Source: Pogona vitticeps
Lineage: Eukaryota; Chordata; Lepidosauria; Squamata; Agamidae
Direction of reading: 5' to 3'
Length of the DNA stretch: 64,000 nt
Assembly: GCF_051106095.1 (NCBI RefSeq)
Contig: NC_135783.1
Location: 59,429,447 to 59,493,446, forward strand
Made by a program: the position numbers and the translations under genes. This document shows, one piece after another, positions 48,321 to 59,387 of this stretch (positions within the stretch are counted from its first letter, which is position 1; the number at the start of each line of letters is the position of its first letter). Under the pieces are notes generated by a model. It was not told where the DNA came from. It saw only the letters and a program-made list of their open reading frames with translations, and made no database searches.

Positions 48321-49194
48321 AATATCAGCACTCAGGGTACTCTATTAAACAACTGTAATATGGACATCTAATTAACAAGTCTGGCTGAAAAGAAGCACTG
48401 CAGCTGAACAGATAAAAACCTGAAGAGGAAAGAACTCAATGGAGTTTCTGTGACTACAGCTGTTTTTTTAAGGACATAAGATAAGAGTCTAAATTTTGGA
48501 TTCTGTACCAATGAATGGGGCTGTGTATGCTACATTCTATAAAACAAACATATTATTGTTCACTTGTGCAATTGTTCCATGTAAGCCTAATATATATACT
48601 GTATTGCAAAGATTTCCTGCAGGTATGATTTTTGCTTTTCTAACAAGTAATTTCTCTTAAGGCGCAGGACTGTGGTGCAAAATTGTAGATCTGAAAACTG
48701 CTCATATCAAAATCATGGCAAAATCTTGCTGGTGCAAAGTTATAATAGCATAAACCAGATCTGATGCAGGAAATAATTTAAACTAACGGAACACTTTGTA
48801 TGCCCCTTTAAGGTTCTGCGATTCCCTAGGGCTCCTTTTTGTCATCCAGCAGTGGTTTTTGACAACTGCTTCCTGTGAGTCACACAAAAGGGACTCTTAG
48901 GGAGCCTTGGAACCTGAAAAGGGTGTGTGTGAGGGGAGATAGGAAGCTTTCGATTAATTTGATTTAATTATTTACTGCACCATGCCCAGTTTATGCTGAC
49001 ATAACTTTATGCAACAGGATTTTGCCCAATAAAAATCTTTTGAAGAACTGTTTTGATTCTTTCCTTAACATGCAATCCTAAATATTTTTAAGAATGCCAA
49101 ATATGTATCACAGTCCAACAAATTGTGAACTCCAAACAGGACACACAGAGTTAAAGAAACCGAAAGACGTGGACACTTTTACAAACCAAAAGGC

Positions 49195-49375
49195 GAATAT
49201 GAGGAACTGTGTCTTTTTCATTGTGTCACATAGTTTCTGGAATAAAGTGCCAACAGAGATATGTCAGGCCCCTTCCATCCTTGCATGTAGAAGGATAGTA
49301 AAGACTGAATTATTTAAGGCTACTTTTAACAACTACATTCCAGAATACTGACAATAATAAATTTTATAATAACAG
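49195..49375 (+). mobile_element. L2-like LINE 3' fragment
   Basis: TTTCTGGAATAAAGTGCCAA, CCTTCCATCCTTGC and GACTGAATTATTTAAGGCTA resemble the 3' coding end of the squamate L2-like family. Short and decayed. Confidence 0.45.
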
Positions 49376-49624
49376 AAAGCTTTGTCAAAATCAAAAAGGG
49401 AGGCTCTGGTTTTCAAAAATATAGTAATCACTTTCCAGACTATGAAAAGTAATGGCACGCACACAAGCACACTCACAAAGACACAAACTATGTAGGATAC
49501 AAGGAAGCAAGAATGCAGTGTGAGTTATTTACTTTTGACCTTGATCAAATTTATTCCTCCAGGTATTTCAAAACTATGGGTTCAACTGTTGAAGAGTTAG
49601 TATTAAATGGTGTGGACACTTTTG

Positions 49625-49780
49625 CAAAATTTATTTATTATTATTTATTTATTTAACTTATAAGCCGCCCACACTATCCAAAGGTCTCTGGGCGGCTTAC
49701 AGCATTTAAAATACAATAAAAAGCCAAAATAAAAGGGCAAAATAATTAAAATGCAATTAAAAATATATATTCTAAAAATT
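49625..49780. repeat. Dispersed repeat tail (TATAAGCCGCCCA type)
   Basis: TATTTAACTTATAAGCCGCC, AAAGGTCTCTGGGCGGCTTA and ACAATAAAAAGCC is a very common squamate repeat end; parent family not assigned. Confidence 0.6.
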
Positions 49781-49999
49781 GCCATCACACCCACAGCTGA
49801 TATTATTTCAAAAGCACAGAAACAGTAGGTAAATTTAAAATATATAGAATTTATAGAAACATAAAGTGTGTAACAGGTTTTTTCATTACATATTTTCCTG
49901 GTGTAGGACCATTATAGCTAAACAAGGCATACTGCAATGGGACAATACATTTTTGGGTATCAGCCTTTCCAGTAAGGCTTTAACAAACATAAATTAAAG

Positions 50000-52479
50000 G
50001 GAAATTATGCCAACCCATTTTCACACTACTTTTAAAACGCATCATAAATAGTATACAGATAGGAGTGTACTAAAACACTAGGACTATAAATCACAGTAAA
50101 GAAAACCCCCCTATAACCACTATCTGCATGCAACAGCCAATTAAAACCTATTAAAATGCAATTGCCCATTTTAATTCCTTCTTTAGTCTGATAGTTTCCT
50201 TCTGGAGCAATTTAAAAAAATCCTTTGGAGGTCTAATTCAACTGCTGCTACTTCTACACCTTTGAAATAACAGGTTTTTAATTTCAACATTTAATTTTTC
50301 CAGAACTAAGTATATCAAGAAAATTTTCATCTATTTGCATTTCTGCAGCCCAACTATGGGGACTCACTAATAAAACTAATCTTATACTATGAAGTCCAAA
50401 TTTTACTTTCTGAAAGCATGAAAGGGTTTTATATATCTTGGACCTAATTCAGGAATTAAAAAAAAAAAGAATTCTTCCTGATTGTGTTTTCTAAAAGCAG
50501 AAAGACAGAAGGATACTAACATTTATTAACCTTGTTGCTGTGCATCACAATTTCTATTACAGAACCATGTCTTGGTAAATGAATGTAAATTGCTTGCAAA
50601 TATAGCATTTTTTAACCAAACAAGTCAAGTGTATCTTCCAAAATCAGTGTTAAATACAGAGGGGAAAATTCATTTCTTCACAGAAAAGAATGGATAGAAG
50701 ATTTCTGAATACTCCTTTGAGAATATGGACTAGACAAGTCATAATTTACTAATTTACTGGTTCACCTACCTGCTAGGCAACAAACAATCAAAAACTTTTT
50801 ATCTGGGTGAGGTTCTCACTAACAAAGCAGGGTGTAGCTTTGCATGGCTGAATCAATAAAGAGAAGGTAACTACAACTTTACAAGGAGTATAAAAAGTGC
50901 TCTGGAGAGAAGGAGAACAACATGACAAATACAGATTGAGCTGCTACAATAGTTTAATGTAAAAAATATTACAAGTAATCCCAATAAAATTTACACCAGA
51001 AGCAGTGTAAATGAGAAAGGAAAATTTGGAAAATTGTTCTGGATCTTCAAGGTGTTCTTACATCATGACTCATCATCCTAGGGCTCCCCAAAAAATCTTC
51101 TGTTTTGTACAGGTGATGAAAATAACACATATGTGTTACTACAAAGCTATTAACCAGCAGCAATTTCCTCATCTGCTATATAATATAAAGGAATATGGAG
51201 TGTCGAGTGTCTTTTTGAGGGAGTAAGATAAGTTTAATGCTATGCTTTTTCATCTCCTGCAGCAGCTTATGCAAATATACATCAATTTTTAATGTTCATC
51301 CTAATTAAACTAAACTCTCAAAAAACACTGTTTATTCCTAATGTACTGGGGGTTTTGCCAGCTTGTGGAGATAGCTGCTGCTGAGTGAAGCACCTGTGCA
51401 GGATGGTGACTCTGTTGGGGATAAGAACAAATGTCAGGTGCAATTAATCCAGAACAGCTTCTAACATTGCTATATGACATCTGTCACCAGCCCTCATTCA
51501 ATATGATTCGCTCAACAGCTTGATATTAATACATTGCCATCTACTGATATATTTAACAATTCAAGCATCTAACAAGTTATGAATTAATTATGTAACCTGG
51601 GTAAATTATTTTTTCCTGTAATACAGGCAGCATAAAACCTGCAATAAATAAGCTGTATAAACAGTACAGGGGATGGGATGGAAAACAGAATACAAGAGGT
51701 GTTACATGCTTCCTTCTCCAAATCAGAGAGAACACAGGTTGTAATATTTTCTAAACGGAGCAACACATTACCCCTTAGTTGGCATTCTTGAGGAGTAATA
51801 TGCAACCCATTACTCATTTGTACTGCGTAATGTAATGTAACACATAACTGCAACATGATTTGAAATGCTACTGTTTAAATTGTGTACCGAAAGAAAGAAC
51901 CCTACTTTAAAAGGTCAAAAGAAGCTCAATCCTCCCCCTCCATTAAAGTTTATGAAATGAGTTAACATTACTCATGGAGAGGGTAATGTTAATATAATTG
52001 TTCAAGTATTTAACAATAATAATGGTACCCCTTGTTGTTACAAAAAGAAAGAAGGAAAAGAGGAATGATGTCACTTTAAAGACTACTTCCAAGCTCTGAG
52101 TCAGAATACTTGAATTTAATTTCAAGCAGAGGAAACAAATAAGACAAAATCTGGTACTAGTGATGGTGAGCAACATATAAGCAAATTCAGGAATGACACA
52201 ATGAAATCCTGTTGTGTACCTATACAGATGTAACTAGATTTCATGCCCGCAGTAGCTACAATTATGCCAAGACAAAATGCTATGCATGAAGCACTTCCAT
52301 CGTTGCATTGTGCAATTTATCACAATTGGAACCCCACAAGCAATCATGCAACTGAATTGCACAACTTATTTTGCCTGGGAAAGTTACACCAGCGTAATTG
52401 CAATGAATTGGATTCCAGCTGTAAGAAGGCCAGTTCAAGTTCCTTTTGTGCTTTGTATGCAACAACAAATGAGGAATCC
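50000..52479. other. AT-rich intronic sequence
   Basis: No exon or repeat recognised within this part of KCNK1 intron 1; 52243-52480 has a possible but unnamed repeat with TGCATTGTGCAATTTATC. Confidence 0.5.
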
Positions 52480-52720
52480 TAGATCAAATCAAGCCTGAAT
52501 TCCATTTAGAAGAAAAATTATAAAATAACAAGACTATAGTACTTCAGGCACATGATGACAAGACACATTGGAAAAGGCAATATTAGGAAAAGTTGAGGGA
52601 AGTAGGAAAAACAGAAGATCAAATAAGAGACAGATCGACTCCATAAGGGAAGGCACAACCTTTCAAGAGCTAAGCAGGGCTGTTAATAACAGGACATTGT
52701 CATGGAGAGGAGAAGGGGAG
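52480..52720 (+). mobile_element. Old RTE-type LINE 3' fragment
   Basis: Contains GAATCCTAGATCAAATCAAG, TACTTCAGGCACATGATGAC and a frame with KVEGSRKNRRSNKRQIDSIR. Same family as 26760-27330. Within KCNK1 intron 1. Confidence 0.65.
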
Positions 52721-53943
52721 GTATGGCCAGCCTACCTCATACTTCCTTTTGCCTCTTCTACCTGCATGCTTCTCTATGACTACAGCCTTTCCTTGACATT
52801 CAACTATTTGTATTTATTTAAAAAAATAACTAAAATGTAAAGAAAGACAATATATTAGTAACAGGTTACTAACATGCTACTCTTTATGAGTAACTTTAAA
52901 GATAATGGCCATAATGCCAATGGCATAAATTTCAATAGCAAATTACCACTAGTTAAGAAGTCAATGTTTGCATTTCTTGTCATGTGCCAAGTCTCACGGC
53001 TGGCGGCAATCACTGACTTCTTGATGAGTAGCAATTTGGCATGAAAATTTATGTTGCTGCACCTCTGCCAGTAAGCATATGTTGTAAGATTCTGGCCAAA
53101 GAAATTAATAAGGAAAAAACTATGTTCCTACAATTCAAAGGAGAGAAATTCAATGAGGCATTCATGTTTGAAAAGTCTGTTTGATCAGAATGCACTATGG
53201 CAGGGAGGAGATGCAGTAAATAAATAGACTGGCTAAGGTCAGCACTTTGAAAACCTCAAATACATTATTTCCTGTATACTGCTTCATCTGAGAAATCAAA
53301 CTCCCAATACGTAGTTGCAAAAGTTCTTGTGTAATATCTGCAGCATTCAGCAGCTGACACCTAGCCAGCTATGAGGCAGCAAGATCCACCTGCATTGAGA
53401 ACATTACATTTTTTAACTCCTAAGGTTCATTAACATTGTTCCATGCTTAAAATTATATTTTATCGAAACAATCAACAACAACATTAGATGCAAAAAATAT
53501 TGCAGTATAAACATATTTTTAGGAATGTGGGTAAAAACAAAGTCATTTCAGTGTGTTCAAAGACTGTATTTTTCCCACATTCCTTTTCTTTCTGGGTTCA
53601 GGTTAGACACACATGCTTAGCCATAGCTAAAACAAAATCTTTATATATCTCCAGTGATGTCTATCACTTCTGCCCCAGGGACATTTTAAAATAGTTTTTC
53701 AGTGCATACCAGGAAACGAGATAGACAATTAGACTGTTCTGTCCATGCTTTTTAATATCCACACATTTCCTCTTCACTCCTCTTCACCCAACCACTCTGT
53801 TCCCTTCCCATCCAGTTTTCATTTTTTCCTACACATTCTTTTCCATCACCCCTCCAACTACTTTGGCCGAAGATTTCTCTACCAAGCTTCTATCCTATAC
53901 TAATTTAATCAGCAAAAAGCCCTAGGTAAGCCTCTATAGTCAA
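52721..53943. other. AT-rich intronic sequence
   Basis: No exon, repeat or RNA gene recognised between the RTE relic and the hAT MITE. Confidence 0.5.
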
Positions 53944-53951
53944 CTCCTTAT

Positions 53952-54290
53952 TAGAGATGGGGGTATTCATATATGAATATCTCCACACAGCTGGAGTTAA
54001 TGAGGGTCTGGCCTCTGGGGCTGGACCATCCACTCAACACATTTCCTGGCGCCCCCATCTTCCTTCCAATTGCTCTGGAGAGCCACTTAGCTAGCCACTC
54101 AACAGCCTTGCAGGGAGACTCATCCTCCCTTCCGCTGCCAGGAGTGGCTAGATGACCGGGAAGAGAACGGGGTTCGGGAGTGATTGGAAGGATGACATAT
54201 GAGTAGATGGTCCGGTCCCAGGGGCCCGACCCTTGTTAACCCCAGCTGCATGGGGATATTCATATTCATATATGAATACCCCCATCTCTA
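53952..54290. mobile_element. hAT-type MITE, complete, with 8-bp target duplication
   Basis: 339 bp with perfect 29-bp inverted ends beginning TAGAGATGGGGGTATTCATA; weaker complementarity continues inward for roughly 95 bp in all. The identical octamer CTCCTTAT directly abuts both ends (53944-53951 and 54291-54298), the target-duplication length of the hAT superfamily. Too short to encode a transposase. It lies within KCNK1 intron 1. Confidence 0.92.
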
Positions 54291-54339
54291 CTCCTTATCC
54301 CAAGTTGGTAGCCAGAGTGATCAAAAATCCAGCTCTGGA

Positions 54340-54600
54340 GTCATTCAGATGGGTACTGGACTGCTGTTTGGTTCACTGTGAGGACAGACTAGTTCACTCT
54401 TTTTTCTGGTAACTACACAATGTAACTGCTAGAGCAGACCAATTTGCCCCAGAGCACACCTACCTGCTCTGGGCCTTTTTGAGCCCTTTTCAGGGGTTTC
54501 TACTGTTTGATGTGGGCTGGTGCACTCTAGTTTAGTCTGTCCCAGTATGTGCTATCACTGGGAACAGACTAAAATTGAGACTTGCAGCTGTCAAGGCTCC
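54340..54600. repeat. Unclassified fold-back repeat, copy C (left part)
   Basis: CATTCAGATGGGTACTGGAC, TTCACTCTTTTTTCTGGTAA and CACAATGTAACTGCTAGAGC match copies A and B. Separated from its fold-back right part (54850-55015) by a TTA/CTA array. Confidence 0.5.
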
Positions 54601-54703
54601 TTCCACTGCCAATTTCCAGTATTGTGAAGTGGCTTAATAACCAAGCTAATTTCAGATATTGACAAATTAAACACTCCCCTGCTCTTCTGCAGCAGGGCAG
54701 GTG

Positions 54704-54843
<140 letters not shown>

Positions 54844-54849
54844 TGTGAG

Positions 54850-55015
54850 ACTATCACTGTTGCAATGAATCGCTTAGATTAAATTTTTTAAAGAAAAATT
54901 TTTGCCTTTGTGTGCAGTGCTGATTGAAACTGCAGCTGCAGGCAGTTTCTTGATCAGCACTACACACATGGCAAGAAAAAAATTAATTTAAGTGATTCAA
55001 TGCAATGGTCTAGCA
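54850..55015. repeat. Long imperfect inverted repeat (right part of copy C)
   Basis: Arms of about 80 bp: TGTTGCAATGAATCGCTTAG against AAGTGATTCAATGCAATGG, and AGTGCTGATTGAAACTGC against GCAGTTTCTTGATCAGCACT around a short centre AGCTGCAG. Would form a long hairpin in KCNK1 pre-mRNA. Confidence 0.65.
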
Positions 55016-55464
55016 CAGGCAAAAATAATAAAAATTGGATGGTTTAGTGAGATCTTGAGCAATGTGATGCCTTTTCGCAGTACCTTCCTCTGATGGAAGT
55101 TCACCCTCTTCCCACTTTGTGCATTCTCTCACCTGGCATGCACAAGGGCAGACACAGAGACACACACACAGGTGCACACAACAGTCAGGAGGAGGGGGAA
55201 TCCACCTGACTCCTTTAGGCTGTTTTCCCACTCTCCTCTCCCACTTGTCTTCCCTCTCTTCCTTTTTCTGCTCCCTTCTTCCTTTCCTGACACAGGAGAG
55301 ATAGGGCTCTGAACTTATCCATTTGGACCCAATATGGACCAATCTAATCTGATTCAGACTCCATCCAAACCAGTCCAATTCAGTTTGGGAAGCAGCCTAA
55401 TAATTTGCACAGCTGCAAAGTACTACTTCTGGTTTATGCTTTCATAACTTTACACTAAGAGTGT

Positions 55465-55630
55465 AGTAATTAGCAAACCTAGGTTCTATTCTCTACTGAG
55501 CCATGAAACTCAGTGGGTGAACTTGGGCCAATCACATTGACTTCTGCCTCACAAGCTGGTCATTGTGAGGATAAAGTGGCCATTTGAGCTCAGTGGGAAA
55601 GATAGATAAATGTAGCAAATAAAATAAAGT
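55465..55630 (+). mobile_element. tRNA-derived SINE
   Basis: GTTCTATTCTCTACTGAGCC, ATGAAACTCAGTGGGTGAAC, TTGGGCCAATCACATT, GTGAGGATAAAGTGGCC and the tail AGATAGATAAATGTAGCAAA make this one of the clearer copies of this squamate SINE. Confidence 0.75.
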
Positions 55631-56619
55631 CTGCACAATTAGTTTGTAGTTCAGTGTTTTTTAAAACATAATTCTTGTCATTGCTTGTGGTGTATATGAA
55701 AATGTGAAGTGCTTTCTAACAAAGTTGTACCACAGAGCCTTGACAATTATAATTCAGAATTAACTTTTCATTTGAAGTATTCATACTTTGTGAGTCATAT
55801 TTTTAAAACCATTTTGTATTCTTCATTCAAACCTTGTTAAACTGTTTCGATGACTCATTCTCCTGCACATTTAATTAGCACTCCAATTTTTCCCTCCATT
55901 TTTTTGGTCAACATTTATACTTTGTCCAAAGATCTGTCTTAAAAAAATTATATTGTTCAATATATCTTTATTTTTAATAGTGATTTTCTTCATTTCCGTA
56001 TTTCTTTTACTATTTTAAACTCACAAAACAGTAATCAGACAAACCAGCTGAAGTTTCAAAGTTGTTAAACTATTCATGATAGCTGGAAAAGTGTAAGTGA
56101 TACAGATGTGAAGCAGAATGAAGCAAAGCCAAAACTTTCCCTTGGTTGCCTCTAAAAAGCTCCTTGAATTCCACTTTATTCACTGGTCTCCACTTCTATG
56201 AACAACACAGCATATTCAGATCTATTCTTGCTATCCACTAGGGCTTAGAATATCTATAAGCTTCCTGCTTACTGGGGAAAAAAGCCTTTTGGGTAGGCCT
56301 TTTGATGATACTACCACAACTCTAGTAAAGAACAGTAAAGTAGGGGGTATCTTCCCAAGTAGGGGATTGTCTTTTCTAATGGCTATCAGAGATTACCATA
56401 AATGGAAACCTTTGATCTGCTAACTCTGTTCTTAGTTCACTATCTTTGAGGATGCCTGAAATAGTATAGTGTATATGCCTTGTCTATGCTTTGTATAGTG
56501 CAAAGTACTTGCCCTTTATAGTGCAAAGTATTAAAGCAAAGTATTTCAATATCACTGCCATCAAACATGTGTAAAACATAACAATTATGTGTAATCAGGA
56601 CAATTTGGACCCATTATGA

Positions 56620-56810
56620 CTTTTGTCAGGGTTTCCTGACAAAAGGAACTGACTCACCAGTTTCTCCTTCTGATGGTGCTCCAGGACCATGCAGCTTGCC
56701 CAAGCCTATGCAATCCTGGCTCTTCCCACAAGAAAATCAGTGGAGAACTGAACCTCTGATTCTGCAGGCAAGTGCTCTAAAGCAATGACATAGCCAGTCA
56801 GCTACACACA
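56620..56810 (+). mobile_element. SINE fragment
   Basis: CTCCTTCTGATGGTGCTCCA, CAGCTTGCCCAAGCC and GAACTGAACCTCTGATTCTG followed by AGCAATGACATAGCCAGTCA. Right half of the family seen at 5240. Confidence 0.5.
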
Positions 56811-58174
56811 CACTAGAGGTAAGTGGGTACCATCAAACCCAACTGGGGGAATTGGAAAAGTCACAGCTAATGCTGTCATCAGCCTGACATAGTCACTAAT
56901 AACCAATTTCAGCCACCAAATACCAATTCAGGTGCAGAGTTACCTATCAGTCTGAAACTGGGCTGCTCAACATTAAACAATGGTGTCCCCCTTACTCAAG
57001 GAAGCTCCTTCATGCATAAATCAGAAAGGATCCTACTTTCCCCCTATAGTCGGGAACATAACATATTTTCAGCATTTCTAATGAAGTAGAAAATATACTT
57101 CAATCTGTACAACTTTTGAATCCTTAACAGTGTTGCCACATTATAATACTTCTAAAAACACAAACACAAAGAAAGCAGGCCATAGGCTAAACTGGTACAG
57201 TAATGGAGCACCCTAAATTGCCATGTGGCAGGAAGCCTTTGATGTTCATGTGAACATAAATTACTGCATCCAAAAAAGGGATGAACAATGAATGATGCAG
57301 CTGGCATAGGTGGTTTGCAACCAGAGTATGGGGTACCCACCTCAAACTTTGGGGTGAGCCTCCCAGGAGTACAAGGATATCAACACTTCTGTGTAAATAA
57401 AAATCAATGCTGCCAAGAGGACAAATTCAACCATGGCAATTTCCCACAAACTTACATTTTAGGGGAAAAATTCAAAAATTTGATATTTAGATAGAATAAA
57501 ATTGTTTTTTTAAATGTGGGGTTCAAATGTAACTGGACTGTTTAATTCAATTAAAAACAGAAAGTTCTTTCAAGCACTGAAATTCATAGCACAATGTAAA
57601 AAAAAAGTAGCTAAAAGACCAAAGCTATTCAGATTGCAAGTATGTGATGAATTAGTTATGGTTGTGCTTTTCAGCCACCCACGGTGAGCAATCGGTTTTT
57701 CCACTGTAACAGGAAATACAATACCCATGTCGTCACCAGGTCACCTTATTCAGAAGCAAGAGAAACAAACTAGCTGGCATGCATCCTCTTAGACATTCAT
57801 CCAATTAGCATTGCAATGTAGTCTCTGCTTTTGAGAATACTTGCAAAACTTCTGGCTTCATTCTGTAGAAACAGAGGCTTCTGAACTTTCCAGTTCTTCC
57901 AGTTAGCAAGATTGAAAGCATTTAAACTAAACAGACTCTTATCAATTTATCAGTTGGCACAAAACAACTCCAGATGTTTTGCTTTTCTGCACAGGGTGGA
58001 ATGGATGGCAAGTTTGCTGTTTTCAAAGACAAATATGATTACTGACAGAGTGTAAACAGTTTAAATGAAAATCAGAAGCATGAGGTAGTAGGGACAAGTG
58101 TTTATGCTCCTCAATCAACATCGCTCTGATTTGCAGAACTACAAAAGGAAGTGTATTGTCTACCAGGTGAATTT

Positions 58175-58177
58175 GAA

Positions 58178-58257
<80 letters not shown>
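58175..58257 (+). repeat. (GAAA)n microsatellite in intron 1
   Basis: About 20 uninterrupted units of a purine-only strand; on the KCNK1 sense strand it is TTTC. Confidence 0.97.
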
Positions 58258-58616
58258 GCTCATTGCAGTGTAGAACCTGTGTTTGCCTGTTGTACAAATA
58301 ACATTTTAGACATCTTTAATGTCACAAAAGTCTTTTCCTTCATCTCTTTTTAGTAACAGAATTTATTTCACACGCAGCTTTCATTCAATCATTGTTAGAA
58401 CAAGAGCCACACATTCTCCACTTCTGTTCAAGATAAACATGCACAGAACTGCACTGCAAATTTCAGTACAGATTCAAACCTTCCCAATCCAAAGGAGTCT
58501 TAAATTTCTTATGTAAGTAGAAATGAACTGTGATAAATTCTAAATACATGACTTTAGTATTGGGGTGTACATTTCTGAAAGTATTTCAAGATGCAAACCT
58601 GCAGCTCTGGTTTTCT

Positions 58617-59015
58617 AGGCATAGGCATCCTTCAGTCTCGAGAGACTATGGTAACATGCTCTGAATCGAGGAGTGTCCTCTCCAGAACATGAAGCCCGGG
58701 TAAGGTAATATGGAGGATAGGCTGTTACCCAAGCAGCAGATCCCCCCTCTCCACATTGCTGAAATGGTCCAATGGAAAGGCAAGAGCCAATACGACTGGT
58801 TCCAGCAATGTCGCAGGAGTTGGCAGAACGACACATGCTGCCTTCGGGACTCCAGCTCCGGAGTTTGCCTCGAGGTTAACTCCTGAAGCCTTCCTGAAGC
58901 CTTTTCCATGAGTGGATATAGCCACAAGGCAGTGGAGGTTTGAAATCGGAGTTTTCCTTCTCCTAGATGGGCTGCCTTCCATGGCTGACGAGCCCCACCT
59001 ACCCGGCTTGGTTTT
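58617..59015. repeat. Dispersed repeat (GCATCCTTCAGTCTCGAGAG type)
   Basis: AGGCATCCTTCAGTCTCGAG at the left and GACGAGCCCCACCTACCCGG at the right mark a known squamate repeat. It holds overlapping minus-strand open frames of 73-150 codons, which I take as chance. Family unassigned. Confidence 0.5.
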
Positions 59016-59141
59016 CTAACAATATGTTTATAGCATAATGAGAAAGCTAGTAACAGAGAGATTGTGGCTGCTAAATCTTTTATCAAGAGGAACATCAACA
59101 GAATTGTTCAAGCTCCAGGTCTTCAGTTCAAATGACTGAGT

Positions 59142-59180
59142 AAAAAAACAAAACAAAACAAAAAACAAAACAAAAAACAC
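59142..59180 (+). repeat. (AAAAC)n simple repeat
   Basis: AAAACAAAACAAAAAACAAA-type run. A similar A-rich run lies at about 32265-32310. Confidence 0.9.
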
Positions 59181-59387
59181 ACAGTTGTACAAAATATATT
59201 ATCCAAACTTACATACAGCAATTAGCCCTGAATTTCTTGATAACTATTTATTGCTCCTCAAATGCTGCAGACCAATCTAGATGAACAGTAAGCTGTCACT
59301 GCAAAGTTATTTTTCTGACTGAACACTGAAATCGAAGAGCTGAACACAACAAAAGTTTGCTTTAAAATATTAAACTCTGTGTGTGTG

